Shown: positions 39,495 through 48,135 of the stretch, piece by piece
How positions within the stretch are numbered: position 1 is the first letter of the stretch
Layout: the number at the start of each line of letters is the position of its first letter
Origin: Acinetobacter sp. ANC 3832
GTDB lineage: Bacteria; Pseudomonadota; Gammaproteobacteria; Pseudomonadales; Moraxellaceae
Assembly: GCF_002135415.1 (NCBI RefSeq)
Contig: NZ_NEGJ01000002.1
Location: 186,001-250,000, forward strand
DNA: 64,000 bases
Direction: 5' to 3'
Program-made: the position numbers and the translations under genes
The notes under the pieces: generated by a model
What the model saw: only the letters and a program-made list of their open reading frames with translations
What the model was told of the DNA's origin: nothing
Databases searched by the model: none

Positions 39495-40901
39495 TTAATT
39501 TCTCCCACCGATCACAGGTAAAGCCTGTGTGTCCTGCCATAAATTTTGATTCATTTGCGCAATCGCATCTTTCGCCATCACAGCACTCGGTTGGATACCC
39601 AAACTTAAACTTTCAGCTTCAATGGCACGCTGCCATGCGTCTTTAAGTAACTGCACTTTACGCATACGCACATCCTGCAATTGCAATGTGGCTTGTTGCA
39701 CATCTGTCACAGCAAATTTTCCGGCACTAAAACCCATTAAAGTTTTGCGCTGTACCTGTGTTGCGAGGGGGATTTGGGTCTGATTAACTGCTTTAAATTG
39801 GGCTTCTAAACCTTGCAATTCCGTTAATAGTGTTCCGACTTGTAATGCATTTTGCTTTAAATAGAATTCCTGCTGTTTGAGCAATAAATCTTGCTTGGCT
39901 TGTGCAATCTGAACGCCATATTGCTGATGGTTAAAAATATTCAAAGGAATAGATACACCAATCACCCATTCATTTTCAGTAGATACTTCAGGTGACTTGG
40001 TTCGGTTGACACCGACATTTAAAGTCGGATTGGGTTTTGACTGCGCTTGCAGATATTTCACATTCGCTTTTGCTTCGATAAGTTGCAATTGACGAGATTT
40101 TTCATATAGATTTTCAGCGAGATAATGCTCTACTTGCTGAAAGGTAGACTTTGGCCAGAGTAAGCTTGGGGATAATGCAATGTTGACACTTTTATCTCGT
40201 TGCCCCCATACATTAGACAATTGCTGAGTTGCGACTTGTAGCTGTAAATCTGCCTGATGATATAAACGTTGATTTTCAGATTGGCTCAGCTTTGCCCGAT
40301 CGACATCAACCTGAGCCACACTACCCGCCTGATAACGCTTTTCTATAGCGATTAAATTGTCCTGACTGACCTGCAATTGTTCATGAACAACATCCCGCTC
40401 CAATTCAAAAATGGCCAATTGTGACCACAAATATTTCACTACCAATTGAAGCTGAGCCTGATAAATTTTTTGTTTTAAATCGACCTGTGATTTTGCAATT
40501 TCAGCCAAATTTTGTTGCGCTTTACGCTCACCAAAAATATCCAAAGGCTGAGATATGCCAATGGAAAGCTCTTGATCTTGATCCGAAGCAAAACCAGATT
40601 GCTGTATGGATAAGTTTGGATTTATCCACAGCTTCGATTGTTTTATGTTCGCTTCAGAAATCTGTTGTTGGCTTTGCCAAATCCCCTGAGAAGCCTGATA
40701 AGTTTCTGTGCGACGAATCGCTTCGTCCAAAGTTAAGTTTTGGACTTGCTCAGCTTGTAGATAAGTGAAGGGATTGAATAACACAGCACATAATGCTGTC
40801 CACAAAACTCTACGCTTCGTTTGCTGTAAAAACAGTAACCTTGAATATTCCACCCTATTGGAATGTTGATCGATACTTTCTTTTTGAATAAATTTTGACA
40901 T
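39495..40901 (-). CDS. czcC: outer-membrane factor of the metal efflux pump, CzcC family
   Basis: A 468-residue TolC-like outer-membrane channel with two repeats of long coiled-coil helices rich in Gln (about 65-265 and 270-455). The N-terminal export signal is preceded by an unusually long stretch (about 30 residues before the hydrophobic run), so the true start may be an inner codon. It is 1 bp from czcB and 62 bp from the czcI-like gene, all one operon. Confidence 0.88.
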   Translation of the reverse strand: MSKFIQKESIDQHSNRVEYSRLLFLQQTKRRVLWTALCAVLFNPFTYLQAEQVQNLTLDEAIRRTETYQASQGIWQSQQQISEANIKQSKLWINPNLSIQQSGFASDQDQELSIGISQPLDIFGERKAQQNLAEIAKSQVDLKQKIYQAQLQLVVKYLWSQLAIFELERDVVHEQLQVSQDNLIAIEKRYQAGSVAQVDVDRAKLSQSENQRLYHQADLQLQVATQQLSNVWGQRDKSVNIALSPSLLWPKSTFQQVEHYLAENLYEKSRQLQLIEAKANVKYLQAQSKPNPTLNVGVNRTKSPEVSTENEWVIGVSIPLNIFNHQQYGVQIAQAKQDLLLKQQEFYLKQNALQVGTLLTELQGLEAQFKAVNQTQIPLATQVQRKTLMGFSAGKFAVTDVQQATLQLQDVRMRKVQLLKDAWQRAIEAESLSLGIQPSAVMAKDAIAQMNQNLWQDTQALPVIGGRN

Positions 40902-40963
40902 GATTATGCCCCACTAAGTTTGTGATAAAACCAAGTGGTGGGCTTATTTTTGGCTACCCCACC

Positions 40964-41416
40964 TTATAGCGGGGAATATACGGGCGGTGGATTGGGGAGA
41001 AATAAATGTGGTGATTGGTATAAATTATTCCAATCCATGAATAATGTTCGCAGATTGATTGAAAAATGAGGCTTATCTGCTTCTTGCTGAACATCAATGA
41101 CCATAAAGTGTGAAAATGAGGGCAAGTGATCACGATGATCATCTTTTAGATTTTGATCAAAACTTGTTGAAGAAACACTTTGATCTAATAACAACTGTTT
41201 ATTATTATTGGTTTTTTGAAGATCAGCATGTTCTAAATCATGTTGATCATCTTTCTGGCAACTTAAAGCCACATGATGACCAAAGTGCTTTAGACCTAAG
41301 GTTGGTACATCCTTACGATTTTCATGGGTGCAAAAAGCCGCAGCCACATTCCAAAGACTTTGGAACATGAACAAACTTAATAAAATACCAATAAAAATAC
41401 CCGAACGTTTGACCAT
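40964..41416 (-). CDS. czcI: CzcI-like metal-resistance accessory protein
   Basis: 150 residues from the ATG at 41414-41416 (VKRSGIFIG start); the open frame runs 15 codons further. A signal peptide or anchor (about 4-25) is followed by a His/Asp-rich periplasmic region (GHHVALSCQKDDQHDLEHAD, then DDHRDH), and a Pro-rich end (NPPPVYSP). This resembles the CzcI proteins at the head of czcCBA operons in Acinetobacter and Cupriavidus, thought to take part in regulation. First gene of the operon; a 17-bp palindrome lies 45 bp upstream. Confidence 0.7.
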   Translation of the reverse strand: MVKRSGIFIGILLSLFMFQSLWNVAAAFCTHENRKDVPTLGLKHFGHHVALSCQKDDQHDLEHADLQKTNNNKQLLLDQSVSSTSFDQNLKDDHRDHLPSFSHFMVIDVQQEADKPHFSINLRTLFMDWNNLYQSPHLFLPNPPPVYSPL

Positions 41417-41461
41417 ATTCAGTCTACATGCCTCATTTCCCCAATATAACAAGCAAAGCAC

Positions 41462-41478
41462 ATGTAATAAAATTACAT
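41462..41478. promoter_or_regulatory. palindrome upstream of czcICBA (Zur-like)
   Basis: ATGTAATAAAATTACAT is a perfect 7-3-7 inverted repeat 45-62 bp upstream of the czcI-like start, downstream of a TTGACT -35-like element at about 41489-41494. It agrees with the Zur core TGTTATAATATAACA at 12 of 15 positions. The regulator is inferred. Confidence 0.45.
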
Positions 41479-41689
41479 TATTTTTATTTCAGTCAACTAA
41501 ATTGCTTAAAATAAAATTAAAGTGTTATAAACAGTATATTGTTATTCAATAAACTCATACAGTTAAAGATCCATCAATTACAATTTATTATTTGAAAAGT
41601 TTTAAAAATCAGCTAAATTAATTATATCTAATCGATTATTTCTGATTAGTCATCTCACATATTGTTAATGGATTAACAAGGAGGTTTAT

Positions 41690-42064
41690 ATGATTGGACA
41701 TATTTTTAATCGTTTTAAAAATTATGCTGAAAATGAGAGCCAATCTCACAAATTGTCTGAAGGTGAATTACAAAAACAGCCTTTCCTCGAACAAGCTGTC
41801 AACCAACCTCATGCCAGTTATGCCGCCTTAATAGATGCTGAAAGCCATGATGTTCGAAATGCAATGTGGTGTTATTTACGTGCTGCTTTAAGAGGAGATA
41901 AAGAAGCACAGTATAAAATGGGACTCTCTTATTTAAATGGTCAACTCGGTTTAGACCGTAGTTATTCTCATGCTGAAAAATGGTTAGACCAAGCGGCTCA
42001 TCAAGGGCATCTTGAAGCAAAACAAGAACTCCAAGAGGCTTATAAAAAACTCGCGTTTTCTTAA
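41690..42064 (+). CDS. Sel1-repeat protein (copy 1)
   Basis: 124 residues, no signal peptide. The C-terminal half holds Sel1/TPR-like helical repeats with the motif AQYKMGLSYLNGQLGL (about 73-88) and AEKWLDQAAHQGHLEA (about 94-109). Such repeats mediate protein contacts. An almost ideal Shine-Dalgarno, AAGGAGGT, lies 5 nt before the ATG, suggesting strong translation. It is a paralogue of the next gene. The partner is unknown. Confidence 0.75.
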   Translation: MIGHIFNRFKNYAENESQSHKLSEGELQKQPFLEQAVNQPHASYAALIDAESHDVRNAMWCYLRAALRGDKEAQYKMGLSYLNGQLGLDRSYSHAEKWLDQAAHQGHLEAKQELQEAYKKLAFS

Positions 42065-42094
42065 AAAAAATTTATTTTATTCACAATTATTTGA

Positions 42095-42126
42095 AATAAA
42101 AACCAGTTTTCGGACTGGTTTTTATT
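42095..42126 (+). terminator. terminator between the Sel1 genes
   Basis: A perfect 13-bp stem around a 6-nt loop with a T-run, about 30 bp after the first Sel1 gene. The two genes are thus separate transcription units. Confidence 0.85.
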
Positions 42127-42232
42127 CGTTTGACATGTCTATTTTTTCACTATATGTTATTAATTATTAATAAGTTAAAACCAAAAAAATAAATGTGACA
42201 CAGTACAGCTTAATAGCGTAGAAGATTAAATT

Positions 42233-42637
42233 ATGGACATTAACGAGATTGTATATTATATAAAAAATAGTGTTCTACCTTATTTAAAGGTAAAAAATAC
42301 ACATCCTCATGTTTATGTGTCTGAAGCTTATCTTGAATATCAGCAAGCCCGACGTTACGAGTATCAATCTAAACTTAACTATTTTAATCCAAACCATACT
42401 GAACTGCTTTTATCCAATAGAGATGAACGTAACGCGATTTGGTGTTTTCTCCATTCAGCAAGTAAAGGTTATAGTTCTGCGCAATTTAAGCTAGGTCAAT
42501 GTTATTTAAATGGTCAACTTGGTCTCACATCCAATACTTTTAAAGCGCAAGAATGGCTTGCTCTCGCTGCAAACCAAGGGCACATTGAAGCGCAAACTGA
42601 ATTAACAAAAATTCATAATGCTCAGCTTTTGTCTTAA
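42233..42637 (+). CDS. Sel1-repeat protein (copy 2)
   Basis: 134 residues, a diverged paralogue of the preceding gene. Shared core: RNAxWCxLxxA, AQxKxGxxYLNGQLGL and AxxWLxxAAxQGHxEA. The N-terminal 70 residues differ (Tyr/Asn-rich). No signal peptide. Its ribosome site is weak compared with copy 1. Function unknown. Confidence 0.72.
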   Translation: MDINEIVYYIKNSVLPYLKVKNTHPHVYVSEAYLEYQQARRYEYQSKLNYFNPNHTELLLSNRDERNAIWCFLHSASKGYSSAQFKLGQCYLNGQLGLTSNTFKAQEWLALAANQGHIEAQTELTKIHNAQLLS

Positions 42638-42683
42638 TTTTTGATTGTCATTTAAACTTTTTAAATCCTTTAAATTAAATACA

Positions 42684-42711
42684 AAAAAACCAGCTCGAAA
42701 GCTGGTTTTTT
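42684..42711. terminator. bidirectional terminator
   Basis: A 12-bp stem with a CGAA tetraloop and T-runs on both strands, between the convergent Sel1 gene and ettA. Confidence 0.9.
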
Positions 42712-42729
42712 CACACAAAAATAAAGGAA

Positions 42730-44391
42730 TTAACCTGTAATTTTTTTGTATTTAGAACGTTTAGAAGAACCATCATCACTTAAACGTGATTGGCGATATG
42801 CTTCATATTCAGCATAGTTACCTTCATAAAACTCAGGTTTATCATTTTCAAATGACAAGATATGCGTTGCAATACGGTCTAAGAACCAACGGTCATGCGA
42901 TACCACCATTACCGTACCTGGGAATACAAGAATTGCATCCTCAAGCGCACGTAAAGTTTCAATATCCAAGTCGTTTGATGGCTCATCCAGTAAGATTACG
43001 TTTGCGCCCATTTGTAAGATTTTCGCAAGTTGTAAACGGTTACGCTCACCACCTGACAATTCACCTACGCGTTTTTGCTGATCTTGACCTTTAAAGTTAA
43101 AACGACCGATATAGGCACGTGATGCGATTTCATAATCACCAATACGTAAGATATCTAAACCGCCAGAAATTTCTTCCCAGACTGTTTTCTTATCATCTAA
43201 GGTGTCACGTAACTGCCCCACATACGCGACTTTAACCGATTCGCCTAAAGTCACAGATCCTGTATCAGGTTGTTGTTCGCCAGTCATCATACGAAACAGT
43301 GTCGTTTTACCCGCACCATTCGGTCCAACAATACCCACGATTGCTGTTGGTGGTACAGAGAACGTTAAGTTCTCATACAGCAAACGACCATCAAACGATT
43401 TACTGATCCCTTCAACATCTACAACCTTATTACCCAAACGTGGGCCTGGTGGAATATAGATTTCAGAGGTTTCATTACGCTGTTGGAATTCACGTGAATT
43501 GAGCTCTTCAAAACGCTCCATACGCGCTTTGTTTTTCTTTTGCTGACCTTTGGCATTAGAACGAACCCATTCAAGCTCTTTCTTCAATGCTTTCGCAAAA
43601 GATTCTTCTTGCTTGTTCTCTTGCTCTAAACGCGCATTTTTTTGCTCTAACCAATTGGTATAGTTACCTTGGTAAGGAATGCCCATGCCACGGTCAAGCT
43701 CTAAAATCCACTCAGCAACGTTATCTAAGAAATAACGGTCATGCGTAATCGCAACGATTGTACCTGGGAAATCTTTCAGGAAACGTTCTAACCAAGTCAC
43801 GGACTCTGCGTCCAAATGGTTGGTCGGTTCATCAAGAAGCAACATGTCAGGCTTAGAAAGCAATAAACGACATAATGCAACACGACGACGTTCACCACCT
43901 GAAAGCAACTTAACATCTGCATCCCAAGGTGGAAGATTCAATGCACCCGCTGCAATTTCGAGTTGGTTATTGAGATTGTGTGCATCCCAAGTTTGAATGA
44001 TGGCTTCTAATTTCTCTTGCTCTTTTGCAAGTGCATCAAAGTCAGCATCTTCTGCTGCATATTCAGCAAAAACTTCATCCAAACGTGCCAAAGCATCTAA
44101 TGCTTCACGAACGCCATCTTCAACGTTACCACGAACGTCTTTAGTTTCATCTAATGGTGGTTCTTGCTCTAAATAGCCGATTTTGATACCGGGTTGAGCG
44201 CGTGCTTCACCTGAGAAATCTTTATCTACGCCAGCCATAATACGAAGCAAGGTAGATTTACCTGCACCGTTTAAACCAAGCACACCAATTTTGGCACCTG
44301 GGAAAAATGATAAAGAGATATCTTTTAAGATCGTACGCTTAGGCGGTACTAACTTAGAGACACGGTTCATCGTGTAAATATATTGGGCCAC
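42730..44391 (-). CDS. ettA: energy-dependent translational throttle protein EttA (ABC-F ATPase)
   Basis: 553 residues from a GTG at 44389-44391 that has AGGAG 6 nt upstream; the longer open frame adds 33 codons unlike the family. Two ATPase cassettes have Walker A GLNGAGKST and GPNGAGKTT, signatures LSGGERRRV and LSGGERNRL, and Walker B LLDEPTNHLD and LLDEPSNDLD, joined by the arm and linker typical of EttA. It binds the ribosomal E site and gates the first elongation step by ATP/ADP ratio. No membrane segments. A hairpin-forming palindrome lies in its leader. Confidence 0.95.
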   Translation of the reverse strand: MAQYIYTMNRVSKLVPPKRTILKDISLSFFPGAKIGVLGLNGAGKSTLLRIMAGVDKDFSGEARAQPGIKIGYLEQEPPLDETKDVRGNVEDGVREALDALARLDEVFAEYAAEDADFDALAKEQEKLEAIIQTWDAHNLNNQLEIAAGALNLPPWDADVKLLSGGERRRVALCRLLLSKPDMLLLDEPTNHLDAESVTWLERFLKDFPGTIVAITHDRYFLDNVAEWILELDRGMGIPYQGNYTNWLEQKNARLEQENKQEESFAKALKKELEWVRSNAKGQQKKNKARMERFEELNSREFQQRNETSEIYIPPGPRLGNKVVDVEGISKSFDGRLLYENLTFSVPPTAIVGIVGPNGAGKTTLFRMMTGEQQPDTGSVTLGESVKVAYVGQLRDTLDDKKTVWEEISGGLDILRIGDYEIASRAYIGRFNFKGQDQQKRVGELSGGERNRLQLAKILQMGANVILLDEPSNDLDIETLRALEDAILVFPGTVMVVSHDRWFLDRIATHILSFENDKPEFYEGNYAEYEAYRQSRLSDDGSSKRSKYKKITG

Positions 44392-44419
44392 GTAGGACTC
44401 CTCTATAAAAAAACCAACA

Positions 44420-44454
44420 TTCACAAATGTGAACAAATAATTGCAGGCATTATA
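44420..44454 (-). promoter_or_regulatory. ettA promoter and leader palindrome
   Basis: A perfect TATAAT -10 (minus strand, 44449-44454) with a weak -35. Just downstream in the leader, TTCACA-AA-TGTGAA (44420-44433) is a perfect 6-2-6 palindrome, 29-42 bp before the GTG start. It could be an operator or an RNA hairpin near the ribosome site. Confidence 0.5.
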
Positions 44455-44687
44455 CGATGAAAGTGCCGAAAAAATAAGGCTCCCCATCATTATAAAAATG
44501 CTTTTCTCAATTCAAATCATGTTTAAAAAATAAACATATTAATACAGCTATCAGAAAATTCAACTCGGCATGAAAATTGTTCATGTTTATGAAATAAAAA
44601 GAATAAGTATGCAGTTTTTTGTAGCTTTACTTCATATAGTTTAATGCTACACTCGATTGAAAATTAACGGAATAAGATGACAAAGTC

Positions 44688-45965
44688 ATGACCTATAAAG
44701 ATGAAACCCTTGCCATTCATGCAGGCTATACGCCAGAAGCAACCACCAAAGCCGTTGCTGTTCCAATTTATCAAACCACATCTTATGCATTTGATGATAC
44801 TCAACATGGGGCTGATTTATTTGATTTAAAGGTTCAGGGGAATATTTACACCCGTATTATGAACCCAACTACGGCTGTTCTTGAGCAACGTCTAGCAGCA
44901 CTGGAAGGAGGGATTGGCGCACTTGCTTTAGCATCAGGTATGTCTGCCATTACCTATTCAATTCAAACCATTGCTGAAGCTGGCGATAATATTGCTTCTG
45001 TATCCACTTTATATGGTGGCACTTATAATTTATTCGCACATACACTACCCAAACAAGGTATTGAAGTCCGTTTCTTCGACTATCAAAACCCTGAAGCACT
45101 ACGTGGGTTAATTGATGAAAAAACCAAATTGGTTTTTGTAGAATCTATCGGTAATCCGCTGGGTAATATTATTGATCTTGAAGCCATCTCCAAGATTGCC
45201 CATGAATATGGTGTACCTGTGATTGTTGATAATACTGTTGCAACACCTGCCCTACTCAAACCTTTTGAGCATGGTGCAGATATTGTGGTGCATTCATTGA
45301 CTAAATATATTGGTGGTCATGGCAATAGCATTGGCGGTGCAATTGTGGATAGTGGAAAATTCCCTTGGGGTAAATATCCTGAACGCTTTAAAGTATTGAA
45401 CACGCCTGATCCAAGTTATCATGGTGTCAATTATGTTGAAGCCTTAGGTGAAGCAGCCTATATCGCACGTGCACGGGTTGTGCCTTTGCGTAATACAGGC
45501 GCTGCGATTAGCCCTTTAAGCGTATTCCTGATTTTACAAGGTTTAGAAACCTTAAATTTACGTATGGAGCGCCATACTGAAAATGCGCAGGAAGTGGCTG
45601 AATATTTAAAAGCACATCCAAAAGTAAAATGGGTCAATTATGCTGGATTAAAAGATCATCCTCAGCATGCGCTCGCACAGAAATACGTCAAAGGTAAACC
45701 CTCTGCAATTCTGTCTTTTGGTGTACAAGATGGTCTAGAAGGTGGGACACGCTTTATTGATGCACTACAGCTTTTCACTCGCCTTGTGAATATTGGCGAT
45801 GCAAAAAGTTTAGCTTGCCACCCTGCAACAACTACACATCGTCAACTCAATGAAACTGAGTTAAAAGCTGCAGGTGTCAGCATTGATATGGTTCGTTTAT
45901 CTGTGGGAATTGAACATATTGATGATTTAATTGCTGATTTAGAACAAGCTTTACAAGCGGTCTAA
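44688..45965 (+). CDS. metY: O-acetylhomoserine aminocarboxypropyltransferase
   Basis: A 425-residue PLP enzyme of the Cys/Met metabolism family that makes homocysteine from O-acetylhomoserine and sulfide. The PLP-binding lysine is probably Lys206 in HSLTKYIGGHGNSIGG. Other family marks are TYKDETLAIHAGY at the N-terminus, YTRIMNPTTAVLEQRLAALEGG and LACHPATTTHRQL near the end. Length matches MetY (about 425-430), longer than MetZ. Single gene with its own terminator. Confidence 0.92.
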   Translation: MTYKDETLAIHAGYTPEATTKAVAVPIYQTTSYAFDDTQHGADLFDLKVQGNIYTRIMNPTTAVLEQRLAALEGGIGALALASGMSAITYSIQTIAEAGDNIASVSTLYGGTYNLFAHTLPKQGIEVRFFDYQNPEALRGLIDEKTKLVFVESIGNPLGNIIDLEAISKIAHEYGVPVIVDNTVATPALLKPFEHGADIVVHSLTKYIGGHGNSIGGAIVDSGKFPWGKYPERFKVLNTPDPSYHGVNYVEALGEAAYIARARVVPLRNTGAAISPLSVFLILQGLETLNLRMERHTENAQEVAEYLKAHPKVKWVNYAGLKDHPQHALAQKYVKGKPSAILSFGVQDGLEGGTRFIDALQLFTRLVNIGDAKSLACHPATTTHRQLNETELKAAGVSIDMVRLSVGIEHIDDLIADLEQALQAV

Positions 45966-45973
45966 ACAACATC

Positions 45974-46008
45974 AAAATCAGACTTCTAAGCAGAGGGGTC
46001 TGATTTTT
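45974..46008 (+). terminator. terminator after metY
   Basis: AAAATCAGAC and GTCTGATTTT form a 10-bp stem around a 15-nt loop, 10 bp after the stop, followed by T residues. Confidence 0.7.
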
Positions 46009-46119
46009 AATTTAGCCTTAAAATAAAAAAAATAAAGACAAGTGCTTATTTATTAAACTACAATTATCACTTTATTGAACAAATAAAAAATTAAAAACGT
46101 TGATAAAAAGAGAAAATAT

Positions 46120-47034
46120 ATGCAACAACATGATAAATCATTGAAACTAAAAAAATTAGTTCAAGGCATTACACTTGTTTTCAGTTTAAGTACGATCACC
46201 GCACTGCCTACTTTGGTTTTTGCATCTGAATCTGCACCAACAGAGGCAACCCAAGCAAGTGGAGCGCAAGATAATCCTTTAACAAAATTAGATTGGCATA
46301 TAGGGCCAACGGCTGAAACCATTGCAAATGTTGCTCAACTCAAAACAGCAAAAGGTGAAGGGTTTTTAGATACTAAAAACTCAGATCAATTTTTAGAGTT
46401 AACCAATAATTTACCTTCTGGAAGTACCAACATTCTGGTTGCGGATGATGACTCATGGTGGGCAACTTTTGATTTTGATGAGTCTGGCTATGTGAAAGAT
46501 GATGAAAAAATTGATGCTGATGCCCTACTCAAAGAATTAAAAGATTCTGATGAAGCCAGTAATGAAGAACGCACGCGTCTGGGGATGAGTAAGCTCTATA
46601 CGGCAGGTTGGGCAGTCCCTCCTCATTACGATCCGAAAACCAAACAACTTGAATGGGCCTTGAAAGTTCGCTCTGAAGATCAACAAGAAACCATTAACTA
46701 CACTGTTCGCCTTTTAGGTCGTACTGGTGTGATGAGTGCAACCCTTGTGTCTGATGAAGAAAATTTGAATAAAAATATTCAAGCATTTAAACACTCCTTA
46801 GAAGGTTTTAATTTCAATTCAGGGCAACGCTATTCAGAATATAAAAATGGTGACAAAGTTGCAGAATATGGACTCGCAGCTCTGGTTACAGGTGGTGCAG
46901 TTGCCGTTGCTGCCAAAAAAGGCTTATTTGCAACATTACTGGTATTGTTAGCAAAAGCTTGGAAAATTGTCGTCATTGCTGTAATCGCAGTTTTTGGTGG
47001 GTTTACCTCTATTTTTAAACGCAAAAAAGATTAA
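46120..47034 (+). CDS. DUF2167 membrane protein
   Basis: A 304-residue protein with a signal peptide (about 1-36, ending VFASE), a central DUF2167 domain (LDWHIGPTAETI, DDDSWWATFDFDESGYV, LYTAGWAVPPHYD) and one or two hydrophobic segments near the C-terminus (about 245-295), then a basic tail. Predicted to sit in the inner membrane with the domain in the periplasm. The function of DUF2167 is not known to me. Its stop overlaps the start of the next gene by one base. Confidence 0.8.
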   Translation: MQQHDKSLKLKKLVQGITLVFSLSTITALPTLVFASESAPTEATQASGAQDNPLTKLDWHIGPTAETIANVAQLKTAKGEGFLDTKNSDQFLELTNNLPSGSTNILVADDDSWWATFDFDESGYVKDDEKIDADALLKELKDSDEASNEERTRLGMSKLYTAGWAVPPHYDPKTKQLEWALKVRSEDQQETINYTVRLLGRTGVMSATLVSDEENLNKNIQAFKHSLEGFNFNSGQRYSEYKNGDKVAEYGLAALVTGGAVAVAAKKGLFATLLVLLAKAWKIVVIAVIAVFGGFTSIFKRKKD

Positions 47035-47792
47035 TGAATATTGCTTTTGAATATTGGGTAATTTTAAGTTTAGTCGGATTATATTTATATGATTCGGCTA
47101 AACTAATTGGTTATAACCAAGTGTTCCTTTATACAGGTTTACGCTCCAAGTTTTCGATTCATGTTCCATCAAAAAATATGAATATGCTTAAAAAATATTT
47201 ATTTTTCACTCATCCTTTTCACAGCAGTCATCTACTCTTTATTTTACAATGGAATTTAAACACACAAAAAAAGCACAATGACCTTCAATTCTTAGATGAA
47301 ATTCCAAACGTTAAAAAACAAGTTGATTCTTTACGAAAACTACAATTAAGCAGTATTGTTGTTTGGATCCTTACACTCATCGTTTTTCCCTTGTTATTTT
47401 TGATGCAACAAAGCTATTTACTGATTTTATCCACTCTCCTTCTGATTTATTTAATCAATATTGCTCAGGCTGCTTATATCATTTTCAAAAGAAAGCTGCT
47501 TTCATTAAATAAAAAACAATGTATATCCTTCTTCATAGATGCTTTATTTTGTCCACCCTTTGCACTTAATTTACTGAAAAAAATTACTTTAAATAAAGAA
47601 ATACAAAATGATGCGATCTACATCGCACAACTTTTGCTTAAACCAACAGCATTTAATCACTGCTTAGCGCAAATTATGGACGATATCGATGCTTTGAAAC
47701 AAAGTGAGCCCAATACTGAAACAGCTCAATATATACAACTCGAAAAGCGACATTCCGAATTAATGAAGCTACAACACGCCTCTAATATTTGA
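47034..47792 (+). CDS. membrane protein of unknown function
   Basis: 252 residues, rich in Leu, Ile, Lys and Phe. Hydrophobic segments lie at about 7-24 and 108-150; a third, weaker, near 170-180. The start ATG shares a base with the stop of the DUF2167 gene (TAATG), so the two are translationally coupled and their products may work together. I do not recognise a family. Confidence 0.7.
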   Translation: MNIAFEYWVILSLVGLYLYDSAKLIGYNQVFLYTGLRSKFSIHVPSKNMNMLKKYLFFTHPFHSSHLLFILQWNLNTQKKHNDLQFLDEIPNVKKQVDSLRKLQLSSIVVWILTLIVFPLLFLMQQSYLLILSTLLLIYLINIAQAAYIIFKRKLLSLNKKQCISFFIDALFCPPFALNLLKKITLNKEIQNDAIYIAQLLLKPTAFNHCLAQIMDDIDALKQSEPNTETAQYIQLEKRHSELMKLQHASNI

Positions 47793-48135
47793 CTGGTCAG
47801 TTTTAAATTTAAAGTTTACTTTTAAATTCTCAACTTAATTGGGTTGAATATTTTTTATACAATTTTAGCTTTTTTACGTAATAACTTTGAATTTACTCAC
47901 TTTTAGACTAGTCATCCTTATTTTTATATGTTAAAAATCACTTAATAAAGCAAAACATATTAGAGTAATTACTCTAAAAATAATTTTAAAATTCAGATAC
48001 TTACATCTAGCATTTTTTTTATTTTTCGTTATGATTGCCTCCCATAACCGCTGATCATCTTTTAGACAAAGATCATCATCATGTAAAACAAATACAATAC
48101 GTCAATTCATTTCAGTCAGAATCAGGGAAATGTAC
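47793..48135. other. intergenic region upstream of acr1, 343 bp
   Basis: Very AT-rich. It holds two direct GATCATC copies (48053-48059 and 48071-48077, 18 bp apart) just upstream of the acr1 start, and the acr1 ribosome site AGGG at about 48124. No terminator for the preceding gene is apparent, and no coding sequence is supported. Confidence 0.6.

Noticed and set aside
44420..44433. CRP site upstream of ettA
   Set aside because: The half-sites are in the reverse order (TCACA then TGTGA) with a 2-bp gap, unlike TGTGA-N6-TCACA.
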